This document shows, piece after piece, positions 7,296-15,532 of a DNA stretch of 33,900 bases. Both the position numbers and the translations under genes were made by a program. The notes under the pieces are model-generated. The model searched no databases. It saw only the letters and a list, made by a program, of their open reading frames with translations, and had not been told where the DNA came from. Each line of letters opens with the position of its first letter. The first letter of the stretch is position 1. The stretch comes from Desulfobacteraceae bacterium (GTDB lineage: Bacteria; Desulfobacterota; Desulfobacteria; Desulfobacterales; JAABSP01), in the NCBI GenBank assembly GCA_011390345.1, contig JAABSP010000055.1:1-33900 (forward strand), written 5' to 3'.

Positions 7296-8264
7296 TCAGT
7301 TACTTTCGTCATGTTTATCATTATTTTCGATTTCCGGAACATCGAGGTTCAATCGAGGGCTGCGATCCACCATCTCCCGCAGATCATCCCAGTTGAAATG
7401 GAGATACCGTTTTGTGGTATTGAGGTTCTCATGACCCAGAAGATATTGAATCATAATCAGATTCTCTCCGGATTGCGCTTTCAGGCTCGCGCCTGAATGG
7501 CGCAGAAGATGGGGCCCCTGTTTCCGTTTTATGATCCCGGCCCGGGCAAGTGCCTGACTGACCACATAATGCGTCTGACGCCGCTTGAGCTGCTTTCCGT
7601 GGCTGGAAAGAAAGACCCAGGGCTGGCTGTCATGACCTTTGTATTGGGGCCGGATCTCATACCATCGCTTGAATTTTTCCACAAGATCGTCATTCAAGGG
7701 GATTTTGTCGGTTTTATCCCGTTTTCGCGTCACCCAGACCTCACGGTTCTCTAATCGGACATCCTTCAACTGAAGGTTGATCACCTCGGAAACCCGCAGG
7801 CATAGATCGGTCATCAACCCAAAGAGGAGAAGGTTTCGATCTACGACCTTTGGGGGGGCATTGAGCGCTTCTGAACGAAAAACCCGTTCCAGTTCTGCAA
7901 AGGTAAGATAATCGGTCTTTGGCAGATAGAATTTCGGCTTTTCAATTGTAGAGGCAATATTATCGAGCATCAGCGCCTCATCCACCAGATAGTCCATGTA
8001 TCCGGTAAGGACATAGAGAATACCGACTTTTGAGGATTTTGCAATATTATTCTCTTTGAGATAGGCGATTACCAGATTTTTATGGATATCACAGGGCTTT
8101 TCCACTTTATGCTTTTTACAAAAGTTTCCAAAGCGGTTGAGTTCATATCGGCGGTTATAGACTGATGTGGGGCTCAATGCAGATATTGCCTCTTTTTCGT
8201 TTAGATACTCTTCTATGGTCTCCAGTATCGTATCATCTCTTTCAGGTGTGAATCTCTGGTTCAT
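7296..8264 (-). CDS. Solitary tyrosine recombinase (XerC/D-like)
   Basis: A site-specific DNA recombinase of 322 aa. Residues about 12-110 form the SAM-like core-binding domain and about 115-295 the catalytic domain. All catalytic positions are present: R157 in LCLRVSEV, a lysine in the RKRDKTDKIPL beta-hairpin (K184 or K187), H252 and R255 in HLLRHSGA, H278 in LLGHENL and nucleophile Y287 in TKRYLHF. The length and lack of an Arm-binding domain resemble Xer or IntI-like solo recombinases rather than phage integrases. It is not beside a tRNA, and no second recombinase or element boundary is visible next to it. A weak AAAGG lies 14 nt upstream of the ATG. Its 5' side faces a gene-poor, hairpin-rich interval that may hold its target. 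Confidence 0.88.
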   Translation of the reverse strand: MNQRFTPERDDTILETIEEYLNEKEAISALSPTSVYNRRYELNRFGNFCKKHKVEKPCDIHKNLVIAYLKENNIAKSSKVGILYVLTGYMDYLVDEALMLDNIASTIEKPKFYLPKTDYLTFAELERVFRSEALNAPPKVVDRNLLLFGLMTDLCLRVSEVINLQLKDVRLENREVWVTRKRDKTDKIPLNDDLVEKFKRWYEIRPQYKGHDSQPWVFLSSHGKQLKRRQTHYVVSQALARAGIIKRKQGPHLLRHSGASLKAQSGENLIMIQYLLGHENLNTTKRYLHFNWDDLREMVDRSPRLNLDVPEIENNDKHDESN

Positions 8265-8334
8265 ATGGGGAATAAAGACCTTTCAAAATCAAAAATTGCA
8301 CAATAGTAAATGGCCTTAAAAAGGAGGTTCCAAG

Positions 8335-8397
8335 ATGCTCAAGAGGTTTGGCTTGGCTCTAAAGGGTAAAAACCGGTTCAAAAACAGCCCAATATGA
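8335..8397 (+). CDS. 20-codon small ORF ending inside a terminator hairpin
   Basis: AAAAAGGAGG at 8318-8327 is an essentially ideal ribosome-binding site, placed 7 nt before ATG at 8335. The frame encodes 20 residues beginning MLKRFGLALKGK, strongly basic with six Lys/Arg. Its TGA stop (8395-8397) falls at the loop of a perfect 16-bp terminator hairpin. It could be an attenuator-type leader peptide, a small membrane or toxic peptide, or a decoy site. It lies in a 470-bp interval (8265-8735) with no large gene. No homology is recognised. Confidence 0.4.
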   Translation: MLKRFGLALKGKNRFKNSPI

Positions 8398-8415
8398 TTA
8401 TATTGGGCTGTTTTT
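8380..8415. terminator. Perfect 16-bp bidirectional terminator hairpin
   Basis: AAAAACAGCCCAATAT (8380-8395) and ATATTGGGCTGTTTTT (8400-8415) pair perfectly around a GATT loop. The A-run and T-run on both flanks allow factor-independent termination in either direction. Confidence 0.85.
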
Positions 8416-8430
8416 GTAAGACCGCGTTCC

Positions 8431-8478
8431 AAAAGCCCCTGAAAATGGGGTTTTTGAGCCATTAAAACCACTGGTTTT
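8431..8478. other. Two further hairpins in the gene-poor interval
   Basis: AAAAGCCCC (8431-8439) pairs with GGGGTTTTT (8447-8455) around TGAAAAT, with one G-T pair. AAAACC (8464-8469) pairs with GGTTTT (8473-8478) around ACT. Together with the terminator at 8380-8415 this gives three stem-loops within 100 bp, possibly a structured RNA. I see nothing else definite between 8479 and 8735. Confidence 0.5.
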
Positions 8479-8735
8479 CCAGAGCCATCTTGGTTCTGTT
8501 TGCCAAATTCCGTATAATCAACATATTCCTCTTTAAACACTCCTTAATCCCTATATCATGGTTTTTATGCTGATGAAAACCATTTCTTCACAAAAAGATC
8601 CTTTGTATTGTTAAAGCCTGCCAAGTATGTTAATGATCATCATGACATTATGAATGATTGATCTGGGTTCGATCCATTGAAAAGCTTTTGATGATCGTAT
8701 TTGAATTGCAAAGAACGCATCGGAGATCTGATAAA

Positions 8736-8951
8736 ATGGCACGATCGAAATTTCACATCACGCCCGAGACCGGCCGGTTGAGTATCACATTGAACAAAAG
8801 GCAGCTCAAGGAGTTCAAGAAGATGTCCATCGAGTTCGAGGTCTCTATGGATGAGATGCTGCAGATTGCAGTGGATGCGTTTATTCGGCGGTATCAGGAG
8901 ATTCCGGCCGATGAGATCGACAAAAAAGGCATTCAGGCGCTGAGCCTGTAA
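8736..8951 (+). CDS. Small ribbon-helix-helix-like protein
   Basis: A 71-aa protein starting at ATG 8736 (MARSKFHITPETGRLSITLN), with GGAG about 10 nt upstream; a longer frame from 8658 adds 26 residues without support. A predicted beta-strand (GRLSITLN, about 14-21) is followed by two helices (KRQLKEFKKMSIEFEV and SMDEMLQIAVDAFIRRYQEI). This is the order of a ribbon-helix-helix DNA-binding fold as found in small repressors and antitoxins. The fold assignment rests on pattern only. No toxin gene adjoins it. It ends in its own terminator hairpin, so it is probably monocistronic. Confidence 0.6.
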   Translation: MARSKFHITPETGRLSITLNKRQLKEFKKMSIEFEVSMDEMLQIAVDAFIRRYQEIPADEIDKKGIQALSL

Positions 8952-8974
8952 AAGATCGGCCGGAATGCCTTTTT
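8923..8974 (+). terminator. Factor-independent terminator overlapping the gene's 3' end
   Basis: AAAAAGGCATTC (8923-8934), within the last codons, pairs perfectly with GAATGCCTTTTT (8963-8974). An inner stem AGGC (8935-8938)/GCCT (8944-8947) shortens the loop. The T run follows the stem on the plus strand. Confidence 0.75.
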
Positions 8975-8984
8975 AATGGAAAAA

Positions 8985-9010
8985 TGACCAAAAGGACATA
9001 AGGGACAAAA
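8985..9010. repeat. 9-nt-period GGAC tandem repeat, copy 2
   Basis: On the plus strand GGAC occurs at 8994 and 9003, 9 nt apart, with a degenerate unit (GACC) before and GAC units after. It shares the core AAAGGACATAAGGGAC with copy 1 read on the yqeY strand (GGGACATAAAGGAC). It lies just after the terminator of the small RHH-like gene. Confidence 0.6.
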
Positions 9011-9053
9011 AAGACAAAAAGACGAGGATTTTGACACGGATGGCCGGTCCGTA

Positions 9054-9890
9054 TCAGATGGACGATCTTCCGGTAAAAAGGGCCTCGATCCGCGCGTGGG
9101 CTTCCGGGGAGATATCTCCTTTTTTCTTTGCAATTTCAAGGGTATAAAGTCCTAATAGCCTGTAAATCCTTGAATTTTCTGGCATCTTTTCATCCATGTC
9201 CTGAAGATGGCCTGCAACCGTTTCAGCATCTCCTCTTGCCACGGGTCCGGTGAGCGCATCGGGAATTCCTGCTGCTTCGATATTGGCCAAGGTTCCCCGG
9301 ATCAGCGGCGATAGGACCCCAAAGGCATCTTCTCTTGAAATTCCAGAGGCTTCCAGAAGATCGAACGAGAGGTTCATCAGCGTGACCAGATAGTTGGATG
9401 CCACCACCGCGGCCGCATGATAGAGCCGCTTTCCACTGGTTTCGATCTCGATGCACTGTGCAGCCCCCAGATCCATTGCCGCGCGTTTTGCCGTCTCCAC
9501 TGCATTTTCATCACCTTCGGCCGCAAAGATGATCCCTTCAAAGGGGTTGCCGGCAAAGGTTTTCGCGGCAAAGCTCTGGAGCGGATGCAGCGATCCCACA
9601 AATGCGCTCTTTTCTCTGGCAGGGGTCAGAATCTCTGAGGAGAGTGCGCCGCTGCAGTGAAGCACCACGGAATTTTTTGGAAAGCCCCTCTGTTCTGCAA
9701 TTTCCGTACAGACCTTTTCGATGATTCCATCAGGTGTGGTGATAAAGATCAGTTCGGCCTTTCGGGTCAATTCCAAAAGCGCATCTCCGATATCTCCGTA
9801 TCCAGCGATGGGATATCCGGCCTTTTCCAGAAATTGTCCGAACGCGCTGCCCACCTTACCATGTCCGATAATTGCAACTCTGGGTTTCAT
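9054..9890 (-). CDS. Rossmann-like/DUF2520 protein, probable PanG-type ketopantoate reductase
   Basis: A 278-aa NAD(P)-binding protein: residues 1-120 are a Rossmann domain with [10 protein letters not shown], and about 130-265 match the helical DUF2520 domain ([21 protein letters not shown]). SLHPLQSF and [13 protein letters not shown] are family hallmarks. Members of this family have been shown in some bacteria (named PanG) to replace PanE as ketopantoate reductase in pantothenate synthesis. The 4-bp ATGA overlap with panB, which makes ketopantoate, supports that role here; no panE or ilvC is in the window. The domain call is firm, the enzymatic role is inferred from family knowledge and context. 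Confidence 0.85.
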   Translation of the reverse strand: MKPRVAIIGHGKVGSAFGQFLEKAGYPIAGYGDIGDALLELTRKAELIFITTPDGIIEKVCTEIAEQRGFPKNSVVLHCSGALSSEILTPAREKSAFVGSLHPLQSFAAKTFAGNPFEGIIFAAEGDENAVETAKRAAMDLGAAQCIEIETSGKRLYHAAAVVASNYLVTLMNLSFDLLEASGISREDAFGVLSPLIRGTLANIEAAGIPDALTGPVARGDAETVAGHLQDMDEKMPENSRIYRLLGLYTLEIAKKKGDISPEAHARIEALFTGRSSI

Positions 9891-10681
9891 GGCTTGTAAC
9901 AGTGCTCCTCCGAGGGAAAATCCCCGCTCTGCACCTCTTTGACATATTCTTCCATCGCGGCCAGGGCTGTTTTTCGCAACTGCGCATACTGCTTGACGAA
10001 TTTCGGCAGATGGCCGTCATTGATCCCCACAAGATCATGCAGCACCAGAATCTGGCCGTCGCAGTCGGGCCCCGCGCCGATGCCGATAGTCGGGATCTTA
10101 AGCGCAGATGTGATCTTTGCCGAGATCTGCGGCGGTATCCCCTCCAGAACCACGGAGAATGCCCCGGCCTTTTCCACCTCCAGCGCGTCATTGATTAGCC
10201 TTTCCTCATCCCGTTGAACCTTGAAGCCTCCCATCTGATGAACCGACTGGGGCGTCAGCCCGATGTGCGCCTGAACCGGAATGCTCGCCTTGGTGATCGC
10301 TTTGATGGTTTCCGAAACGGCCGCGCCGCCTTCGAGCTTTACCGCGGACGCGCCAGTTTCTTTCAGGAAACGGCCCGCATTCGCGATCGCATCCCTTTTT
10401 CCGGTCTGATAGGAGAGAAAGGGCATGTCCCCCACAACCATTGCATATTGTGCCGCTTTTGACACAATTCGGGTATGATAGATGGCCTGATCCATTGTCA
10501 CCGGAAGGGTGGTCGATTCGCCCTGCACCATCATTCCCAAGGAATCACCCACCAGAATTATGTGAATGCCGCTCTCATCCACCATTTTGGCAAAGGGATA
10601 ATCATAGGCCGTCAATGCGACAATCTTCTCTTTTTTCTCTTTCATTACAAATAATGAACTGACAGTGACTTTTTTACGCAT
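9887..10681 (-). CDS. panB: 3-methyl-2-oxobutanoate hydroxymethyltransferase
   Basis: Makes ketopantoate from 2-oxoisovalerate and methylene-tetrahydrofolate, the first step of pantothenate and CoA synthesis. The 264-aa length is normal. Signature segments are [58 protein letters not shown] and [20 protein letters not shown]; the metal and substrate residues in GDSLGM, GDMPF and LEG are intact. AAAAGGAG sits a few nt upstream of the ATG. It overlaps the PanG-like gene by 4 bp. A 75-bp gap separates it from the diguanylate cyclase gene upstream, so it could be read from the hydrogenase operon or from its own promoter. Confidence 0.97.
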   Translation of the reverse strand: MRKKVTVSSLFVMKEKKEKIVALTAYDYPFAKMVDESGIHIILVGDSLGMMVQGESTTLPVTMDQAIYHTRIVSKAAQYAMVVGDMPFLSYQTGKRDAIANAGRFLKETGASAVKLEGGAAVSETIKAITKASIPVQAHIGLTPQSVHQMGGFKVQRDEERLINDALEVEKAGAFSVVLEGIPPQISAKITSALKIPTIGIGAGPDCDGQILVLHDLVGINDGHLPKFVKQYAQLRKTALAAMEEYVKEVQSGDFPSEEHCYKP

Positions 10682-10756
10682 AAAACTCCTTTTCTACGCT
10701 TTTTCTTTGATATACGTTTTTTAAGCTATGAATTACCGATAATGGTATTTTTCGGG

Positions 10757-11677
10757 TTACAGACTGATAAACTTTACCTGATTGCGGCCGCTTCGCTTTG
10801 CATTGAATAGGGCGCCGTCGCTTGCTTTTATAAGATATTCAAGGGTTATCGAGGTATTTGGATAAACCACCGCGGCCCCAAGGCTGATGGTGACGCGAAT
10901 GTCTGCCAGGGATGCGGAATGGGAAATATTGAGTTCTTCGATGTTTTTTCGCATCTGTTCTGCAATATGGAAAGCCCCTTCGATTTCGGTTTTGGGAAGA
11001 ACAGCGGCAAATTCCTCGCCCCCGTATCGGGCAACGAAGTCCGTGGGTCGTTTAACCGAGCCCACAAGTGTCTTTGCGACCTTCTTCAGACAGTCGTCCC
11101 CGGCCACATGATCGTAGGCATTGTTGTATGCGCCGAAATAATCGATGTCGATCATGATCAGGGAGAGGCAGGATTTCTCCCGGATCGCGTTCCTCCATTC
11201 CGCCTGGATGACTTCGTCAAAACGCCGGCGGTTGGGGATTCCGGTCAATCCATCCAGGGAGGAGAGGTGTTCCAGAAAATCCCGGTGGCGCTTCAGCTCC
11301 AGATGGGTCTTTACCCGGGCCTTTACAATGGCCTGGCTGAAAGGTTTGATGATGTAGTCCACCGCGCCCAGCCTCAGCCCCTTGGTCTCATCGGCTTCAT
11401 CCGCGCGGGCCGTGATGAAAATCACAGGAATATTACGGGTTTTCCGATTCTCTTTCAGGGCAAGGCAGACTTCGTAACCGTCCATCTCCGGCATCATTAT
11501 ATCCAACAGGATCAGATCGAACCCGTCCCTTGCCGAAAAGGCGAGATCCAGTGCGGTCCTTCCGTCGGTGGCAAAACTGATCCGGTACTCCTCCCGGAGG
11601 ACCTCCCCGAGCATTTTGATATTCTCCGGAACATCATCGACGATCAGTATTCGCTGTTTTCGGCCAAAAGGGTCCAT
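10757..11677 (-). CDS. REC-GGDEF response regulator, diguanylate cyclase
   Basis: A 306-aa cytoplasmic two-domain protein that makes cyclic di-GMP from two GTP when its receiver is phosphorylated (PleD/WspR logic). The receiver spans about 8-125, with acidic pocket D14-D15, phosphoacceptor D59 in LLLDIMMPEMDG, T89 and K111. The cyclase spans about 135-305 with DGLTGIPNRR and an intact GGEEF at 219-223. An RxxD inhibitory I-site (R210-D213) is placed exactly five residues before GGEEF, so product inhibition is expected. It follows the hybrid kinase gene by 12 bp and is the natural terminal acceptor of its phosphorelay. Activity and I-site are read from motifs; the link to the kinase is inferred from position. 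Confidence 0.94.
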   Translation of the reverse strand: MDPFGRKQRILIVDDVPENIKMLGEVLREEYRISFATDGRTALDLAFSARDGFDLILLDIMMPEMDGYEVCLALKENRKTRNIPVIFITARADEADETKGLRLGAVDYIIKPFSQAIVKARVKTHLELKRHRDFLEHLSSLDGLTGIPNRRRFDEVIQAEWRNAIREKSCLSLIMIDIDYFGAYNNAYDHVAGDDCLKKVAKTLVGSVKRPTDFVARYGGEEFAAVLPKTEIEGAFHIAEQMRKNIEELNISHSASLADIRVTISLGAAVVYPNTSITLEYLIKASDGALFNAKRSGRNQVKFISL

Positions 11678-11689
11678 TCTTCTTCCGTT

Positions 11690-14600
11690 CTAGTGTTCCG
11701 TAAGTTCCAGATTCAGTTTCAATGCCACTGCCTCGAGCGTCTTTCTGGCCTTTTCAAAATCGAGCCCTCTGATCTGAGCGGCCAATCGATCGATGATGGG
11801 TTCGGCTTCCTCTGAACATTTCTGCTGCTGTTCAGGAATTCCCGATATCTGGCGATTCAGCCCCAGTGTTTTCAATTTCGGATAAATGGCTTTAAAGGCC
11901 GCTTCCGCCTCCAGATCATTGTCTGCCAGCATCTGATCCAGCTTGGCAACGGAATCGGACAATTCTTTCTGGGTCAAAATTTCCGCAGGCATATCCCCTG
12001 CCGGCGCTTCTGCTTCCGTTTGATGAACCTTCCTTCCCCGGGACTCCATATAGGCAGCAGCGGCCATCTCCATCTTCCGGAAGGTTTCCTCGAATGCTTT
12101 CAGAAGTTCGTCATCCAGCCGTCTCTTTTCCCGAAGCGCGGCTTCGGCCGCTACACACCTCCGGTTCAGCTCCATCGCCGAAAGGTTTCCGGAAATTCCT
12201 TTCACGGCGTGGATCAGTTCTCCGGCTTTTTCGACTTCGCGGCGGGACATGAGTTTTCGAATCCGGTTTGGGGCATCTTTGAATTTTTCAACAAAAGAGG
12301 TCAGCAGTTCTTCAAACAGGGGCTCATTTCCGTTCAGCCGGCAGAGGGCTTTGGAAAAATCAATATCCAAAGGGGGGTCTGGGAATGCCCCTCCCCTCCC
12401 CTCCCCTTCCGGTTCAGGTTCCGGTTCAAATTTTGGTTCTTCAGGGCAGCATCTGCCGACCCAGTGCGCCAATACTTTCATCAGCGCGGCATTGTCGATG
12501 GGCTTTGTGACATAGTCGTCCATGCCGGCCCCGATGCACCGTTCCCGGTCTCCCTTCATGGCATGTGCGGTCATCGCGATGATCGGCATCCGCGAAAGCT
12601 TTTTTTCCGTCTCGATTCTGCGGATCTCCCGGGTTGCTGTGAGGCCGTCCATCTCCGGCATCTGAACATCCATGAGGACCGCATCGAAATGATCGCCCGA
12701 GAAGCGCTTTTCTAATGCCTCTTTCCCGTTTTCCGCGGTCGCGACCTGCGCACCCGAATCGAACAGGATCTCCGATGCAACCTGGAGATTGATGAAATTG
12801 TCCTCCACCAGAAGCATCCGGATTCCCTCCAACAGACGTTCCCCATTATCCATTTCAGAAGAAGAGAGACCTGCAATCTCCTCGGGACCGGGCCGGCCAA
12901 AGATCTCCATCAGATTGTCGAGAAGCAGAGACTGCTTGATCGGCTTGATGAGAAAACCATTGACCCCGGCAGCCCTGGCCTGAGTCATCACCTGCTCCCG
13001 GCCGAATGCGGTCATGATGATGACCGGAATATCGCCCAGAAGCGGGTCGCTTCGAATATGTTTCAAAGCCGAGATCCCGTCCATCTCCGGCATCATCCAG
13101 TCCATGATAACCAGATCATAATCCCGGTTTCCACAGGCGCTTCGCATCATCTCCACGGCATGAAAGCCCGATTCGGAAACATCGGTCATAAAGCCGAAAC
13201 CGGTGAGGATCTCGGCGATGATCTCCCTTGAGGCTGCGTTGTCATCCACCACAAGAACCCGCTTCCCCTTGAGCGGCTCCGGCAGGCTATGCTTGATTTT
13301 GATTGATTCCTGGTGAATGCCGAAGCGCCCCGTGAAGAAGAAGCTGCTCCCTTTGCCGATTTCGCTGCGCGCGGTGATCTCTCCGTCCATCATCTCTACG
13401 AGCCGCTTGCAGATGGCAAGCCCCAGCCCGGTTCCGCCGTATCGCCGGGTGGTGGAGCCGTCGGCCTGGGTAAAGGGATCAAAGAGGTGCGGAAGGGTAT
13501 CTTCCGCGATGCCGATGCCTGAATCTTTTATGATGAACCTGAGACGGAGATTTCCCTGATCCCGGGTCAAGAGTTCCACACGGATCATCACCTCCCCGGT
13601 CTCGGTGAACTTGATGCTGTTTGCCGTGAGATTGGTCAGGACCTGGGAGAGGCGCAGGGGGTCGCCGATCAGCGCTGTCGGCACATTCCCGGCAACGGAG
13701 ATCACCAGCTCGATCCCCTTTTCCGCGGCCCTTCCGGAGAGCATGTCCGAGATGTTGTCCAGCACCTCAAAAAGATCGAACTTCACTTGCTCGAAGTTCA
13801 TCCGGCCCGCCTCGATCTTGGAGAAATCGAGGATGTCGTTGATGATCCCCAGCAGAGAATGCGCGGAGACATTGATCTTGCTCAGGTAATCCTTCAGCTT
13901 TGGGGTCAGTTGCCCTTTCAGGGCCAGATCGCTCAGGCCGATGATCGCGTTCAGGGGCGTGCGGATCTCATGGCTCATATTAGCCAGAAAATCGCTTTTG
14001 GCCCGGGTGGCGGCCTCGGCCGTCTCCTTTCCGATCTTCAGATCCTCGGCTCTCCGCTTCTGGGTGATATCCTCGATAATCCCTTCGTAATACCGGACAT
14101 TCCCCTGCCGGTCCCGCACTGCATGGGCGCTCAGAGAGATGTGGATAATGCTCTTATCCTTCCGAAAGAAGGGCGTCTCGAAGTTGCGGACCATGTCCTG
14201 CTGCTTCATCAGCTTCTGAAATTGATCCCGCCTCTCCGGCTCTACATAGAGCTGATCCCGGATGCTGGTGACGGTCTCGATCAATTCAGCTTCGGAGTCA
14301 TACCCCAGAATCTTTACAAATGCCGGATTGACCGTCAGCAGCAGCCCCTGGGGGGTGGACTGAAAAATCCCCTCGGTCGCGTTTTCAAAGATGCTGCGAT
14401 ACTTCTCCTCCGATGCCCGGAGCGCGGCTTCGGCCCGTTTCCGGTCTGTGATATCTCTGGAGTTTTCCACCACCAGCTTGGGACGGCCATCCTTGTGCCA
14501 TGCCGTGACGCTGGTGGTACACCAGTAGATGAGGCGCTCCCCGTCAACCGAGATGGCATCGGTCTCATGTTCGTGGATCCGGCCGTCGGCAAAGGTCTTT

Positions 14601-15526
14601 TGGGCCACACAGCTTTGGCAGGGATTTGTGAGCCCCCTGTATGCGCGGTAGCAGGTCTTTCCGATGATGTCCTTTCCAAAGACCCGTCTTGCAATATCAT
14701 TTGCCCAGACAATTGTATAGTTTTCATCGATCATGCTCATCCGGTCCGTGATGGAGTTCATGATGCCTTCGAGCTGCTGCTCGCTCTCCCGCAGGGCCTC
14801 GTCCGCGGTCCGGCGCTCGCTGATCTCGATCTCCAGCTCCTCATTGATCCGGGCCAGATCCCGGGTCCGTTCCAGAACCCGCTGCTCCAGCTCCTCATGG
14901 GTCCGGAGAAGGGCCTCTTCAGCCTCTTTTCGCACCGTAATGTCCATTGCGATGCAGAGAAAGCCGTTCACCTCGTTGCTGTTCGGATCTTTCAGGGCAT
15001 TGATGGTCATCTCCACCGGAAAGGGGGTTTCGTCTTTGCGGATATAGTTCCACTCCCCCTGCTCGGATCGGCCCTGGATCGCATAGGCCATCAGAAGATC
15101 CCCGGCCTCGACATGCCTGCCGCACTGCGCGCTCAATTCCCGGCTGCGCACGGCCAATTCCTTTGGATCATGGAAAAATTCCGGCTTCTTCTTTCCTATC
15201 ACCTCTTTTGCGGAATAGCCAAGCAGGTTCTCCGCGCCCGCATTCATCACAGTGATGATCCCCTGGATATCCGTTGCAATGATGGAGATCTGAGAGGCTG
15301 AATCGAGTACCGCCTTCCGCATCGCGTTGGCGGTCTGGAACCGGTAGAGTATCCGCTCGGTCTCCTCGAACTGCTTTACCACCAGTTCTGCCGTGATCTC
15401 GGCCGCCTCCCGCGCGACGCGGATCTCCTCCCTGAGCCGCTGGTTCTCCGCGATCAGATCCCTGTGGGAATCGGAAAGAGGGAGGCTTTTCAAGATCGGT
15501 TCCGGCTGAAGAAAGAGTCTCGTCAT
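11690..15526 (-). CDS. PAS hybrid histidine kinase with two receivers and Hpt
   Basis: A 1278-aa soluble phosphorelay kinase with no membrane segment. Order: coiled coil (about 20-70), PAS1 (72-200, with LLGYSAKEVIGK), coiled coil (200-250), PAS2 (252-362), PAS3 (370-490), HisKA with H519 in MSHEIRTPLNAIIG, HATPase with NSIKF, DSGIGI and GGTGLGLAI, REC1 with D809, REC2 with D953, and an Hpt with H1106 in LIHAVKGISGNL. About 90 further helical residues end the protein. PAS2 carries C292, C303 and C306 in a CY...NPCQSC pattern seen in many anaerobe PAS domains, possibly redox or metal responsive. It starts 6 bp after the hydrogenase large subunit with no ribosome-binding site of its own, implying translational coupling. 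Probably reads hydrogenase state and drives the REC-GGDEF protein; this is inference. Confidence 0.93.
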   Translation of the reverse strand: MTRLFLQPEPILKSLPLSDSHRDLIAENQRLREEIRVAREAAEITAELVVKQFEETERILYRFQTANAMRKAVLDSASQISIIATDIQGIITVMNAGAENLLGYSAKEVIGKKKPEFFHDPKELAVRSRELSAQCGRHVEAGDLLMAYAIQGRSEQGEWNYIRKDETPFPVEMTINALKDPNSNEVNGFLCIAMDITVRKEAEEALLRTHEELEQRVLERTRDLARINEELEIEISERRTADEALRESEQQLEGIMNSITDRMSMIDENYTIVWANDIARRVFGKDIIGKTCYRAYRGLTNPCQSCVAQKTFADGRIHEHETDAISVDGERLIYWCTTSVTAWHKDGRPKLVVENSRDITDRKRAEAALRASEEKYRSIFENATEGIFQSTPQGLLLTVNPAFVKILGYDSEAELIETVTSIRDQLYVEPERRDQFQKLMKQQDMVRNFETPFFRKDKSIIHISLSAHAVRDRQGNVRYYEGIIEDITQKRRAEDLKIGKETAEAATRAKSDFLANMSHEIRTPLNAIIGLSDLALKGQLTPKLKDYLSKINVSAHSLLGIINDILDFSKIEAGRMNFEQVKFDLFEVLDNISDMLSGRAAEKGIELVISVAGNVPTALIGDPLRLSQVLTNLTANSIKFTETGEVMIRVELLTRDQGNLRLRFIIKDSGIGIAEDTLPHLFDPFTQADGSTTRRYGGTGLGLAICKRLVEMMDGEITARSEIGKGSSFFFTGRFGIHQESIKIKHSLPEPLKGKRVLVVDDNAASREIIAEILTGFGFMTDVSESGFHAVEMMRSACGNRDYDLVIMDWMMPEMDGISALKHIRSDPLLGDIPVIIMTAFGREQVMTQARAAGVNGFLIKPIKQSLLLDNLMEIFGRPGPEEIAGLSSSEMDNGERLLEGIRMLLVEDNFINLQVASEILFDSGAQVATAENGKEALEKRFSGDHFDAVLMDVQMPEMDGLTATREIRRIETEKKLSRMPIIAMTAHAMKGDRERCIGAGMDDYVTKPIDNAALMKVLAHWVGRCCPEEPKFEPEPEPEGEGRGGAFPDPPLDIDFSKALCRLNGNEPLFEELLTSFVEKFKDAPNRIRKLMSRREVEKAGELIHAVKGISGNLSAMELNRRCVAAEAALREKRRLDDELLKAFEETFRKMEMAAAAYMESRGRKVHQTEAEAPAGDMPAEILTQKELSDSVAKLDQMLADNDLEAEAAFKAIYPKLKTLGLNRQISGIPEQQQKCSEEAEPIIDRLAAQIRGLDFEKARKTLEAVALKLNLELTEH

Positions 15527-15532
15527 CTTTTT

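Noticed and set aside
8316-8540. 74-codon minus-strand ORF across the hairpins
   Set aside because: Runs through a perfect terminator hairpin, starts at a GTG with the purine box directly abutting it, and has no recognisable motif.
13787-15301. 504-codon plus-strand ORF
   Set aside because: It lies wholly antisense to the hybrid kinase, whose domains are unmistakable; the translation shows no domain and arises from codon bias of the real strand.
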